A stretch of 64,000 bases of DNA from Roseovarius sp. SCSIO 43702 (GCF_019599045.1 NZ_CP080623.1:1386501-1450500); one strand, 5' to 3'; positions 1-7,993 are shown, counted from the first letter of the stretch. Notes: generated by a model from the letters alone, not told the origin. Made by a program: numbers and translations.

Positions 1-207
1 GGGTCGTTCCAGCGTGCCGCCGGAGATACCACCGTCGTCATACTGATCGCGGACCAGCACCCAGCCTTCTGACCGCTGGCTGGCGATGTAGGCTTCGCAG
101 GCCTCGCGCTGGGCGTGCAGCGAATTGAACTCCTGCTCCAGCCCTTCCTCGGAGGATTTGCGCGTGTAGATCCCGCAACGCAGTTTCCGGACAATAGGCT
201 TGGTCAT
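1..207 (-). CDS. Serine recombinase, N-terminal part (cut by window edge)
   Basis: The 69 visible codons match the first residues of the complete recombinase at 37849-39174 almost residue for residue. The shared text includes the resolvase start YTRKSSEEGLEQEFNSLHAQ, whose first serine after the arginine is the expected catalytic residue, and the DDGGISGGTLER segment. Start chosen at the ATG at 207, which overlaps the stop of the upstream DUF2924 gene by four bases. Family role: strand exchange between attachment sites for element integration and excision. It marks the left, integration side of element 1. The rest of the gene and the attachment site lie outside the window. Confidence 0.9.
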   Translation of the reverse strand, partial: MTKPIVRKLRCGIYTRKSSEEGLEQEFNSLHAQREACEAYIASQRSEGWVLVRDQYDDGGISGGTLERP

Positions 208-656
208 GCGCCCCTCCGATGGTTTTTCAGCCCGAAGAACACCCAGCCGTTCCAGCGTGTACCAGTGATGGCGCGGGCAATGGCGGAGAGCGACTTATAG
301 GGTCGCCCTTGCCAGTCGAAACCGTCCGCGGTGACGGTGATGACGTGCTCGACGCCCTGCCATTCGCGGACCAGCCGCGTGCCGGCGATGGGCATGGTGT
401 CGGCACGGATGCGGCTCTTTTTTCGGTCGCCGCCGTCAAGTTCCTCGCCCAGTCGCTCCAGCCGCCGGACGGTCTCAGGCTTCAGCCCGCCATAGGCCAG
501 TTCCTGGGTGCGGTAGGCCAGCCGGCTCTCCAGGTAGCGGCGGTTGAAGGGCGGTGGCTCGCTATCGAACAGCTCGCGCCACTGCGCCTTCAGCTCCGGC
601 GTCGTCGCGGTCTTCAGCGCGGCGAGGCGCGCGGGGATGGGATCGTGATTGGTCAT
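204..656 (-). CDS. DUF2924 family protein
   Basis: 150-aa protein. Recognised by the DUF2924 pattern: an N-terminal helical part with LKAQWRELFDSEPPPFNRR and LESRLAYRTQELAYGGL, then a C-terminal small beta domain with GTRLVREWQGVEHVITV and YKSLSAIARAITGTRWNGW. The family sits next to serine recombinases in many alphaproteobacterial mobile elements; its biochemical role is not known to me. Start set at the ATG at 656, giving four-base overlaps with both neighbours and hence tight translational coupling. A longer start at 692 exists but would overlap the upstream gene more. A close copy lies at 39171-39626. Confidence 0.88.
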   Translation of the reverse strand: MTNHDPIPARLAALKTATTPELKAQWRELFDSEPPPFNRRYLESRLAYRTQELAYGGLKPETVRRLERLGEELDGGDRKKSRIRADTMPIAGTRLVREWQGVEHVITVTADGFDWQGRPYKSLSAIARAITGTRWNGWVFFGLKNHRRGA

Positions 657-856
657 GCGGTTCTCCGGTGAGTTGGAGTTGCATGACGGCATTGGTCGGC
701 CGCGGAGTGTAGGAGAATTTCTCCAGTACCGTCAGAAGGTTCACCCCGTTCCCGCAGCCGTAACCGGACCAGCCCGAGCGCCAGCAGGCCGCACAGCTCG
801 GCGCGGCGTTCGGCGGGGGTCATCTGGTCGGAAGGGAATGGATTGGGGCGTTTCAC
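653..856 (-). CDS. Small conserved hypothetical protein (67 aa)
   Basis: 67 residues beginning MKRPNPFPSDQMTPAERRAE. The copy at 39623-39826 is also 67 aa and is identical over most of its length, including RRAELCGLLALGLVRLR and the C-terminal DQCRHATPTHRR. Conservation at protein level in two diverged elements supports a real gene. It overlaps the helicase upstream and DUF2924 downstream by four bases each, so the cluster reads as one transcript. The helical, arginine-rich middle could bind DNA or a partner, but I see no named domain. Confidence 0.8.
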   Translation of the reverse strand: MKRPNPFPSDQMTPAERRAELCGLLALGLVRLRLRERGEPSDGTGEILLHSAADQCRHATPTHRRTA

Positions 857-2535
857 GCGACGCTCCGCGTGACATCACGCAGGACCGCGGCACGGATGGC
901 CGAGCGTTGCCAGCGGAAGTTCAAGTGGCAGTTGGCTGCATATTTCGACAGGCCGAAATCCATACCGCTCATCTGGTGTCCAGCCCGCTGCAACAACTCG
1001 ATCTGCCGTAGGGTGGCGGGATCATTCAACCAGCGCTTGCTCTTTGCAGAGGCGCTGGAGGTTTCGGTCGCTCGCAGGAAGTCATCTGCGGCGGCAAGCG
1101 CCTGGACGCGCGTACCCACAGCCAGTGTGCGGAGCGCCTTGGCCTTCGGGTTGCCGAGCGCGTGCCACAATGTGCCGTCATGAAAAACGCCAGCCCAGCC
1201 CTGGAAACCGCTTGCCATCAATGCTTGCCCATCACCGTGCAGGTCGCACCACGAGAAGGGCGAGCGATCGAGCAGATCGATTTCGGTCATCTCGAACGAC
1301 GTGAGCAGCCGCTTCTCGTTGACCACACGGGTGAAGACATGACCGCAGAAATCACAGACGGATGCTCCAAGCGGTAGTTCCGCCTCGCAGGACGGGCAGG
1401 TTTTCCACGCGTGCTCGCTGGCCGGTTTCTCGTCGTCGTCGAGACCAATATCCTGCTCAAGCGTGCCATGACGCAGAGCGGCGCCCGCGAAATCCAGCAC
1501 GGTGCAATCGGTCTTGATAATGCCTGGGAAACGCTCCGGATCCACCCTGCGCAGGCCACGGCCGACTGCCTGGATGAAGGTTCCCTTGTGCAGCATGGGG
1601 CGCAGGATGCCGATACAACCGACAGGCTGGCTGTCGAACCCCTCGGTGAGCACCATGCAGTTGGTCAGCACCTGAACTTCGCCACTGTCGAACCGTGCGA
1701 TGAGATCTGCACGCGCTCGAGTGGGCATCTCGCCGGTGATCGGCTCAGCCGTGACACCCTCCGCCCGGAACGCGTCGGCTACCGCTTCAGCATGGTCGAC
1801 CGTCGAGCAGAATAAAATCGTGCGCCGGTCAGCGGCCTTGTCCTTCCAATGCTCGACCACGGTCTCGTTCAGGACCGAGCGATTGAGCACCTTGCCGGCC
1901 TGACGCATGTTGAAATCGCCAGCAGTGCTGTCGATGCCAGACAACTCGTCCTCGATCCCGAGATCGATGGTGAAGGTCCGGGGCGGCACCAGCAGCCCGC
2001 GCGCAATCAGGGTGCCGATCTGCAGGTGGTAGCCGACGTTGCTGAAAGTCTTGCGCAGGGATTGGCCGTCGCCGCGGCCCGGAGTGGCGGAAAGCCCGAG
2101 CAGCTTGGCCGTCGGATTCAGGCCGCGTACATGCTCGATCACGGACCGATAACTGGTAGCAGCGGCGCGGTGGCATTCATCGATGATCAGATGGGAAATG
2201 GCTGGCATGGTCTCGCGCCGATTGACGCGCGCCAGCGTCTGCACGCTGCCAAACACCACGCGGCCGTCCCAGCAGTCCTGCTCCGCCTTGACCACCGAAG
2301 TGTCCAGGCCCGAGATATTACCGATGGCGGAACGGTTCTGCTCGATAAGCTCGTCGGTATGTTGAAGGACCAGGACCTTTGCGTCGCGGTCCCGTTCCGC
2401 CTGTTCGCAGACGTAGAACCCGGCGATCGCCGTTTTGCCGGAACCGGTTGGAAGCACGAGCATTGTGTTGCCATGCTCGGCAGTGCGGTCGTGGGCGGCA
2501 TCGACTGCCGACCGTTGATAATCACGAGGAATCAT
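853..2535 (-). CDS. SF2 DEAD/DEAH-type DNA helicase with zinc ribbon
   Basis: 560 aa. Helicase motifs in order: Q-like start (IPRDYQRSAVDAA), Walker A LPTGSGKT near residues 28-35, DECH box (LIIDECHRAAA) near residue 118, motif III SATPGRGDG, then the second RecA domain with ILFCSTVDHAEAVADAF, TEGFDSQPV and arginine-finger motif QAVGRGLRR. After the helicase core comes a four-cysteine ribbon, CPSC...CDFC, near residues 385-402. Likely unwinds DNA during element replication or recombination. First gene upstream of the recombinase cluster and last of the early block. No counterpart is seen in element 2, which has a RecD-like helicase instead. Confidence 0.93.
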   Translation of the reverse strand: MIPRDYQRSAVDAAHDRTAEHGNTMLVLPTGSGKTAIAGFYVCEQAERDRDAKVLVLQHTDELIEQNRSAIGNISGLDTSVVKAEQDCWDGRVVFGSVQTLARVNRRETMPAISHLIIDECHRAAATSYRSVIEHVRGLNPTAKLLGLSATPGRGDGQSLRKTFSNVGYHLQIGTLIARGLLVPPRTFTIDLGIEDELSGIDSTAGDFNMRQAGKVLNRSVLNETVVEHWKDKAADRRTILFCSTVDHAEAVADAFRAEGVTAEPITGEMPTRARADLIARFDSGEVQVLTNCMVLTEGFDSQPVGCIGILRPMLHKGTFIQAVGRGLRRVDPERFPGIIKTDCTVLDFAGAALRHGTLEQDIGLDDDEKPASEHAWKTCPSCEAELPLGASVCDFCGHVFTRVVNEKRLLTSFEMTEIDLLDRSPFSWCDLHGDGQALMASGFQGWAGVFHDGTLWHALGNPKAKALRTLAVGTRVQALAAADDFLRATETSSASAKSKRWLNDPATLRQIELLQRAGHQMSGMDFGLSKYAANCHLNFRWQRSAIRAAVLRDVTRSVA

Positions 2536-2546
2536 GGTGGTCTCCC

Positions 2547-3173
2547 TCAGCGTGCCCAGAACGGCGCGGCACCCGAGGCAGGTGCCGACGAGCCGGGCTG
2601 TGAGGCGGTGCTCGCGGAGTTGGGAGGCGATGCAGAAGCTGCGGTCTTGGGCGTGGGCGCGGGGCCCATCACGGTCAGATACTGCTCATGACCGGGCCCG
2701 ATGGCCGCCTTGATCACGTTGCGCCCGGCGTCGTCGGGATTGCTGCGGTCCTTCTCGATACCGATCTTGGCGACGAAATCGATGCCGCTCAGATCCCCGA
2801 GGCTGCGGATCATGCGCGCTGCCCGTGCAGGCTCGGACTGATCGCCGGGTTTAACCCCGTGTGCGGACTCGAGGATCCCGCGGATCAGGGCGCGCCCGCG
2901 GTTTGCATATGTGTCCTCGCCGCGTTCGTTTACGCTCTTGCCCTTGAAACCGATGCGCGTGTAAATCCGCCGCCGCGCATAAGGGCCTTCGAGAACCACG
3001 GCTTCGGTGTTGAGATAGAGCGCCGAACTGCTGCGGCTCTGTGTCAACCAGCCTTCGGGGCCAGCGCCACCGGGGCGAATCGTCAGCGTCACCTTGACCA
3101 GCGTGTTTGCCGGAATGAGATCGAATGCGGCGTCCTGGCTGTCAGCGCCGTTAAAATCCATGTTGTCAGCCAT
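2547..3173 (-). CDS. DUF669-like phage protein, probable ssDNA-binding accessory
   Basis: 208 aa. N-terminal two thirds form a compact beta-rich domain (LIPANTLVKVTLTIRPGG, YARRRIYTRIGFKGKS, GIDFVAKIGIEKD). The last ~35 residues are a Pro/Ala/Ser-rich tail ending AAPFWAR, the architecture of phage DUF669 or single-strand-binding proteins. The homologue at 46390-47115 has the same fold order and an Ala/Pro tail ending in W. An AAAGGAG lies 8 nt before the ATG at 3173. It directly follows the RecA-like ATPase gene, overlapping it by eight bases; an annealase/SSB pair is the likely reading. The family name is my tentative assignment. Confidence 0.72.
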   Translation of the reverse strand: MADNMDFNGADSQDAAFDLIPANTLVKVTLTIRPGGAGPEGWLTQSRSSSALYLNTEAVVLEGPYARRRIYTRIGFKGKSVNERGEDTYANRGRALIRGILESAHGVKPGDQSEPARAARMIRSLGDLSGIDFVAKIGIEKDRSNPDDAGRNVIKAAIGPGHEQYLTVMGPAPTPKTAASASPPNSASTASQPGSSAPASGAAPFWAR

Positions 3174-4074
3174 GGGTTAGGGCTCCTTTCGTCATGGGGT
3201 CGGATTGGGGTTCGGTCTCAGGCAGTTCGAAATCGAGGGGCGATTTGGCGGTTGTTCCCTGACCGGCGCGGATCTTGGCCATCAGTCGGCCCAAATGCGC
3301 CTGCTCAATCATCGAGAGCCGACCGCTACGGTCTTTCGCAGGGAAGCCGAAATCGTTGATCGTGGTGCAGACGAACGCCCGGAACGGCTCGCCCTCCTTC
3401 GGGCGGATTTCGGCGAGGGTGATGACCTCGTCGACGATGCCGGGCAGTTCGAGGCCGGTTTTGGACCCCTCGATCTGCATCGCGAAATACGGTTTGCCGA
3501 AATCATCAATCTTCCGGTCGAGCAGGCCGACCAGCCAGATATTCTTGCGCGGCGTGTGCTGCAGGTGCGTGAGCCAGCCGATCATCTCCTGGCCGAGCAG
3601 ACCGTAGGCGCCGCGCAGGTCCGGCTTGCCGCTGCGATCCGCCTGTGCCTGCGGCTGGCCCTTGCACCACTGCATGCAGATGCGGGAGGCCACCGAGATG
3701 CTGTCGACGAAGACCGTATCGTATTTGTCCAGGACCGCAGGGTCTCCAAACGCGGCGCAGACGCGGTCGTAGTCGCGCTGGCTGTAGGGTTGATCTTCGC
3801 GCATTGCGGGATTGGGGCCGCCGATCCAGCAGGCGAGATCGCGGGCGCGCTCCCAGTCCCGGATCCGGACTTCGTCGCCCGACCAGCCCTGCACAGCCAG
3901 TTCCCCGGCCTCGAGATTTAGAAACAGGGTGCGTTCGGGCTCCAACGTCCAAAGCTGGCTGGTTTTGCCGATGCCGGAAATGCCGGTCAGGACGCCCTTG
4001 ATGCCCCGCGTTTCTTTCAAACGCTCGTCGGCGGTGATGATCTTCAGCGGGGTGGGTTCGAAAGGCGCGCTCAT
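3166..4074 (-). CDS. RecA-like AAA ATPase (phage nucleotide-binding protein, Sak4-like)
   Basis: 302 aa. Walker A is GISGIGKTS near residues 32-40, the adjoining LFLNLEAGE is typical of this group, and Walker B is DTVFVDSIS near residue 120. The overall match to 45531-46385 (GPSGAGKTT, IIFVDSIT) is clear. This is the AAA_24 type of phage ATPase, which includes Sak4 single-strand annealing proteins. With the SSB-like gene beside it, a role in recombination-dependent replication is likely. It overlaps the upstream 96-aa gene by four bases. Confidence 0.85.
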   Translation of the reverse strand: MSAPFEPTPLKIITADERLKETRGIKGVLTGISGIGKTSQLWTLEPERTLFLNLEAGELAVQGWSGDEVRIRDWERARDLACWIGGPNPAMREDQPYSQRDYDRVCAAFGDPAVLDKYDTVFVDSISVASRICMQWCKGQPQAQADRSGKPDLRGAYGLLGQEMIGWLTHLQHTPRKNIWLVGLLDRKIDDFGKPYFAMQIEGSKTGLELPGIVDEVITLAEIRPKEGEPFRAFVCTTINDFGFPAKDRSGRLSMIEQAHLGRLMAKIRAGQGTTAKSPLDFELPETEPQSDPMTKGALTHG

Positions 4075-4361
4075 TTGCGTGCCTCCAGTTTGCGGGCCGC
4101 TGCCGAAACCGCGATTTCGGTGCCCGTGGCACCCTGTGTGCGGGCCATCAAAACGATTTCTTCCAGTTCAACGATGGTTTGCGTGAGAGCTGACCGCTGT
4201 CGGTTCAGGTGCAGCAGCGCGAACGCGATCTCGTCGATGGTCGCGCGTTCGATGGAGACCGAGCGCGCCGGTCGGTTACCGATGGCGGGCACCGACACCG
4301 TGTCGGGGATCGCGCTCAGCCATGTGGCCTGGCGCAGCCTTTTCAGAGGACTGGTGAACAT
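4071..4361 (-). CDS. Hypothetical protein (96 aa), early block
   Basis: 96 aa starting MFTSPLKRLRQATWLSA. The internal ATG at 4361 is preferred because an AAGGAG sits 7 nt upstream; the ATG two codons earlier would leave only one base between the Shine-Dalgarno and the start. The C-terminal half (IERATIDEIAFALLHLNRQRSALTQ onward) is predicted to be largely helical and possibly coiled-coil. It lies between the sigma-like gene and the RecA-like ATPase. In element 2 this position holds unrelated genes. Function not recognised. Confidence 0.6.
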   Translation of the reverse strand: MFTSPLKRLRQATWLSAIPDTVSVPAIGNRPARSVSIERATIDEIAFALLHLNRQRSALTQTIVELEEIVLMARTQGATGTEIAVSAAARKLEARK

Positions 4362-4515
4362 TTCCATGCTCCTTTTCGTCTTGCCCAGGGGTCGTCGTTT
4401 GGATGACAACTGCCGGGCCCGACGCCGCCCTGGAGCTTGCGGTCGGGGTGTTTCCGTGAGGGTTTTGTATTCCCCCGAAGGCCCGGCATGAATTCGATTG
4501 AGTGCTCGCCATCAT

Positions 4516-5127
4516 TTACCGGCGTGGGGCTGCAACTGTCGGGACGGTATTGAAATACTCGTCCAGACCGAGATTCAGGGCGGTCGCGCGGATAACGGAA
4601 AGACGCTCGTAGATCGTGCTGCGATGCAGTCCCAGCGCCCGCGCTGCCTCGGAAATGCTGAGATGGCTGATAGCGATCGCGACCTGCCGCGTCGCCGGGC
4701 AGAGGGCGGCCAGCAGCTTGCCCACGTCACTCCGGAGACCAGGGCCGTGCGCCAGCAAGAAATTGTCGATGGGATCCAGCGACGCGGCTTCGGGGAGTAC
4801 ATCCGTCAGGGTCAATGCGCCCTCGCCATTCTCGTCACCGACTGGCGCGTGGATGGACTGAATGGTCCGTTCGGCGTGCATGGCCTTCGTGGTGCTGGCC
4901 AGCGTGGCGATGCGGTTGGCAACGACACGATCCGCGAAGGTGTCGAAGGAGGCTTTCGCCGGATCATAGTTGCTGGTGCGCCTGATCAGGTCGAGGCGCA
5001 GTTCTTGTTCGATGTCGTCGGCGTCGAGACCGGGTACGGCACCAGATCGCGCGAGACGTGCTGCTCGAATGCGGATGTTGCGGGAAATACGAGTGTTGGG
5101 ATCGGTAAGCTGTTGAAGCTGCTCCAT
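4516..5127 (-). CDS. Sigma-70-like (ECF-type) transcription factor
   Basis: 203 aa. The N-terminal half has region 2 character: AGLDADDIEQELRLDLIRRTSNYDPAKASFDTFADRVVANRIA closely follows the DLxQExxL...YDPxxxxFxTF pattern (shown in part, not contiguous). The C-terminal half has a region 4 helix-turn-helix, SISEAARALGLHRSTIYERLSVIR. Likely directs RNA polymerase to element promoters, or acts as an early regulator. A distant counterpart is at 43996-44589, on the other strand. About 150 bases separate it from the 96-aa gene downstream. Confidence 0.78.
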   Translation of the reverse strand: MEQLQQLTDPNTRISRNIRIRAARLARSGAVPGLDADDIEQELRLDLIRRTSNYDPAKASFDTFADRVVANRIATLASTTKAMHAERTIQSIHAPVGDENGEGALTLTDVLPEAASLDPIDNFLLAHGPGLRSDVGKLLAALCPATRQVAIAISHLSISEAARALGLHRSTIYERLSVIRATALNLGLDEYFNTVPTVAAPRR

Positions 5128-5180
5128 GGTTTTCGCCTTCGTCCAGGTGGACGGGCACGCGGCCCGAATACCCGGCTCCG

Positions 5181-5312
5181 GCGAAATTTCGCTGGGTCAG
5201 CGATTGGAGCGGCTTCAGCGCAAAGAAAAACCGCCGAGGACTCAGCGTCTTCGGCGGTTTGGTGTTACGGTTTTTCTTGAAGTTTTTTCAGCGAGTGCCG
5301 ACGAAATTTCGT
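5181..5312. repeat. Pair of 12-bp palindromes with shared flank
   Basis: GCGAAATTTCGC at 5181-5192 and ACGAAATTTCGT at 5301-5312 are perfect palindromes sharing the core CGAAATTTCG. Both are followed by TGGGTC and preceded by CCGG/CCGA. They bracket the terminator hairpin. The second copy overlaps the last codons of the downstream module gene (TQRNFVGTR) and the first would encode the same peptide, so this may be a partial duplication of the gene end or a pair of protein-binding sites. Confidence 0.5.
5226..5263 (-). terminator. Rho-independent terminator for the two-gene module
   Basis: A hairpin with arms AAACCGCCGA and TCGGCGGTTT (about 5229-5260) encloses a short loop. On the minus strand it is followed by a T-run (TTTTTCTTTG). 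It lies about 25 bases beyond the stop of the gene ending at 5288, so it closes the minus-strand two-gene operon and separates it from the sigma-like gene. Confidence 0.7.
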
Positions 5313-6394
5313 TGGGTCTGCCCCTGTTTGCCTTGCTGGAGATCGTCGCCGCTGATCACGAAGCGAGCCGTGTATTCGGCGTTCATGGTCGGAATTGGTT
5401 CGTCGGCGATCCCGAACGCTGCCCGCAGCGTCTTCGATAGCGCCTGCTTTTGTTTCTGGTATCTCGAAGTTTCCTTGGCATTGGCATGGTGGACAGGGAG
5501 ACGTCCTCCGGTGAGCGCAAAGGTACGCAAGTATGTCCAGGCCGCCCTCGGCTTGCCATTCTTGGCGCTTTTCAGGCCGAACGCATCCGGTTCAAACCTG
5601 CGGGTCTCGCCGCGAAAGGTGACATTGACGACTTCGCCGGCGATGAAACGAATGCTGATCTCCTCCCACCGTGCATCCGGCGGAAGCGGCCATATCGGGT
5701 CGTCAGGTCCGCCGTCGGCTCGGGTTCCGACCTGAGCGCGCAGATCGGCAAACAGGCCCTCCGTCGGCCGGGATGGCCGTAGTCGTCCCTGACCGTCGAT
5801 GACGAGGATGTCGTGCAGCGCAAGCCGCGCGATGCCGACGCGATCAAGGACGGTCGCCAACGGTGACGGGATGGACGCGGATGTCGGCGCAAGCAGTAGC
5901 TTCGGACCCGGCAGCGCGACCAGTTCGTCGAAGGGCGCCGTAGCCTCGCTCGCCGTCGGTCCCGGGATCGTCAGGAAGATCGGGAATCCGAGGCCTGCGA
6001 AGACGTCGTGCGACCCGATCCTGAAAACCAGGCTTTGCTCGAAACTTGACGGAACGTTGGAGATGTCGAGGGCTTCGGCCAGCCCACGTGCAAGCCGAAC
6101 ACGATCCAGTGCCAAGATGGTAATGTCATCCCGGTCCAGATCGAGGTTTTGGCAGGCCTTCGGGCTGTCGCCGCAAATCGCGCGGATGTTGCCATCGTCG
6201 TGATGCACTATCCGGCGGGGGCATCCCTCTCCGCCCGGGGACGGACAGGCGATGCTCGTTGCCCGCATTCCCGTCGATCGCAGGAACGGGGCTGCATGGA
6301 CGAACTCGTCACCCAGTCGATGGGTCCATTCACGCCGGTCGGTGGCTGCACCTGTCAGCGTGTCAAGCGCGTTCCAGAACCTCGAAATCCGCAT
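5288..6394 (-). CDS. Module protein B (368 aa), unknown; probable C-terminal winged helix
   Basis: Function not recognised. The N-terminal part contains a cysteine cluster (CPSPGGEGCPRR ... CGDSPKAC), then ITILALDRVRLARGLAEAL and a long alpha/beta part with LFADLRAQVG. The C-terminal third (RRFEPDAFGLKSAKNGKPRA onward) has the helix-strand rhythm of a regulator-type winged helix. The protein at 41164-42114 shares the layout: Cys-rich segment, charged acidic-aspartate stretch before a xLxxxRxxxxxLAxxx helix, C-terminal DNA-binding-like domain. Its gene overlaps the upstream partner by 32 bases (41 in element 2), so co-translation is likely. Start taken as the ATG at 6394; a GTG at 6409 is possible. 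Confidence 0.65.
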   Translation of the reverse strand: MRISRFWNALDTLTGAATDRREWTHRLGDEFVHAAPFLRSTGMRATSIACPSPGGEGCPRRIVHHDDGNIRAICGDSPKACQNLDLDRDDITILALDRVRLARGLAEALDISNVPSSFEQSLVFRIGSHDVFAGLGFPIFLTIPGPTASEATAPFDELVALPGPKLLLAPTSASIPSPLATVLDRVGIARLALHDILVIDGQGRLRPSRPTEGLFADLRAQVGTRADGGPDDPIWPLPPDARWEEISIRFIAGEVVNVTFRGETRRFEPDAFGLKSAKNGKPRAAWTYLRTFALTGGRLPVHHANAKETSRYQKQKQALSKTLRAAFGIADEPIPTMNAEYTARFVISGDDLQQGKQGQTQRNFVGTR

Positions 6395-7562
6395 CCCCGT
6401 CCGCCTCACCTGAAATGGTCCAGAAGCCGCGCGCCTTCAGCCAGGCTTCGATTACCTCTTCATCCGCGTCTCGCTCATAGCGCGCGATGTTCGCCGGACG
6501 GATTGTCACCGCCCGCTCCCGCTTCGATCCCTCGAAGGCGAACTTGAACTTGGCGTGCGTGAGAAACCCACCCCGAAGCCGTTTCTGCCATTGATCGCCA
6601 TAGACCTCGAACAAGTCGTCTGACTTACGGATCTCCGTTTCCGGCACCTTGCCTGCCCATCGGCGACCGAATTCCACGAAGCGCACATCAGCAATTCCCT
6701 CGATATCTTCGTGCGCCATTGCGTCGGGGCCGTGCTCCCGCAGTGGATCGAGCGAATAACGCTCGGAAAGATCGAAGTATGTCTCGCTCCCGAACAACAC
6801 ATCGCCGAATGTCTTGAGATAAAGATCGCGTTCGCCTTTGGTGCCCGCATTCACGCCGATCTCGTCGGTCTTGCTGTCGTAGATCAGGACGTCGTGCAAT
6901 TGCGGTCGATAAAACGCGATGCCGGTCTCGCCGTCCTCCTGATGCTTGCCTTCCCGGCGGTGAGGCATGCCGTGCCGCACGAGAAGCCAGACCTTGTCGC
7001 CTCGGGGAAACTCGAAGATCGCACATTTTCGTCCCCGACGCTTGGTCTCGAACCAGTCATCCATAAGATCCTGCATCATCTTCCGAGCCGTCTCGGTAAG
7101 TGTAGGCAGCGATACCTCGGCTTTCTTCGAGGCCGATCCGGAAAAATACATGAAATTCGATCTCTGGAATGCAACGGTTTCGGCATGCTGGCGTTCCAGC
7201 AGGGTGGGTTCCGCCATCCAGATCTGGACGCAGACATCCGCAACCGAGACCTTGTCGTCTTTGTCGATCGTAATTCCCACCGCCTCGGCGCGCTCGAGTA
7301 ATTCATCCATGCCTTCGTGGCTCGCGGTCTCATGGACGTAATAGAGCGCATCCACCATTTCGTCAGGTACGGAAGCGTCGGGATTCATCAGCACATGCGC
7401 GATGTCGTCCAGTGGCATGTCGTCGATGGGCGCATTCGACAGATCGACGCCGCGCCCATTGAAGTAGACCTTCCACCTTTCGAGAAAGGTCTTTAACCGT
7501 GCCGGCGCGATCTGCTTGAGGCGGTCCGGGTTGCTGAAAATCCTTGGGTTGAATGCTGCCAT
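6363..7562 (-). CDS. Module protein A (399 aa), unknown function
   Basis: Function not recognised. No signal peptide, membrane segment or familiar nucleotide-binding loop is visible. The N-terminal half is helical and acidic. The middle has a beta-rich core, VWLLVRHGMPHRREG, with FYRPQLHDVLIYDSKTDEIG following. The end reads KRERAVTIRPANIARYERD...WLKARGF. The protein at 39963-41204 aligns weakly but in order: INLVVSHGSM, then RQISHAVLRYSENTGML, then VTVKLRPPGVVQFRR...LIERNGL. The shared HG motif, HxVLxY strand and C-terminus support common descent. First gene of the two-gene operon; divergent from the replication block at 7707. Confidence 0.65.
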   Translation of the reverse strand: MAAFNPRIFSNPDRLKQIAPARLKTFLERWKVYFNGRGVDLSNAPIDDMPLDDIAHVLMNPDASVPDEMVDALYYVHETASHEGMDELLERAEAVGITIDKDDKVSVADVCVQIWMAEPTLLERQHAETVAFQRSNFMYFSGSASKKAEVSLPTLTETARKMMQDLMDDWFETKRRGRKCAIFEFPRGDKVWLLVRHGMPHRREGKHQEDGETGIAFYRPQLHDVLIYDSKTDEIGVNAGTKGERDLYLKTFGDVLFGSETYFDLSERYSLDPLREHGPDAMAHEDIEGIADVRFVEFGRRWAGKVPETEIRKSDDLFEVYGDQWQKRLRGGFLTHAKFKFAFEGSKRERAVTIRPANIARYERDADEEVIEAWLKARGFWTISGEADGDADFEVLERA

Positions 7563-7706
7563 TGGGGTCGCTCCAAATACTCGTTCGATTATCAGGCTAG
7601 GCGGTCAACTCACTCTCCGCAAGATTGTGTTCACGAAGGGTTCTTCCCGGCCCCGACAATCGGCGCGGTGCGCCGGTATGTGAGGGTGGCAGCTGGAGCT
7701 TTTCCC
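7563..7706. promoter_or_regulatory. Divergent intergenic region of element 1
   Basis: This 144-bp gap separates the minus-strand module operon from the plus-strand replication operon, so it should hold both promoters. A hairpin CGGCGC-GGT-GCGCCG lies at 7661-7675. I cannot pick out convincing -35/-10 boxes, so the promoter assignment rests on gene orientation only. Confidence 0.45.
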
Positions 7707-7790
7707 ATGATCAACATCTTCGATCGCGCTCGGCGCGACACATTCGGCTTTGATTTCACCACCGGCGCCTCTCCGGGAGGTGCGTGGTGA
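7707..7790 (+). CDS. Possible 27-aa leader ORF
   Basis: MINIFDRARRDTFGFDFTTG... then 7 residues, ending at a TGA that overlaps the GTG start of the next gene. GGAG lies 8 nt before the ATG. The four-base overlap and Shine-Dalgarno suggest real translation and coupling to the 68-aa gene, but there is no homologue in element 2 to confirm it. Confidence 0.4.
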   Translation: MINIFDRARRDTFGFDFTTGASPGGAW

Positions 7791-7993
7791 TCGATCCCGA
7801 TGAACGCGAACAGGCGGCATTGACCGTCGCCCTGAAATTCATGAGCGAACTGATGGCCGAGATCGGCTGGTCGGTCCGCTTCAACGATCTTTCGGCAGAA
7901 CAGGCCGCGAAACTCGCTGAGGCTGCTGTGGACGGTTTCCAGGAAGGCATGTTGGCCACAACGCCCCGCGAAACACAGGAGGTGCCGTTTTGA
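7787..7993 (+). CDS. Small conserved phage protein (68 aa, DUF6511-like)
   Basis: GTG start at 7787 with GGGAGG six bases upstream. The helical sequence ALTVALKFMSELMAEIGWS... LAEAAVDGFQEGM ends in QEVPF. The last ~60 residues of the 142-aa protein at 47342-47770 (RRMLAEALTEMGLMEPF ... VDGFQASM ... GDVPF) are clearly related, but that protein has an extra N-terminal zinc ribbon absent here. It precedes the RecB/Cas4-like nuclease in both elements. The DUF name is from memory and tentative; role unknown. Confidence 0.7.
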   Translation: MIDPDEREQAALTVALKFMSELMAEIGWSVRFNDLSAEQAAKLAEAAVDGFQEGMLATTPRETQEVPF

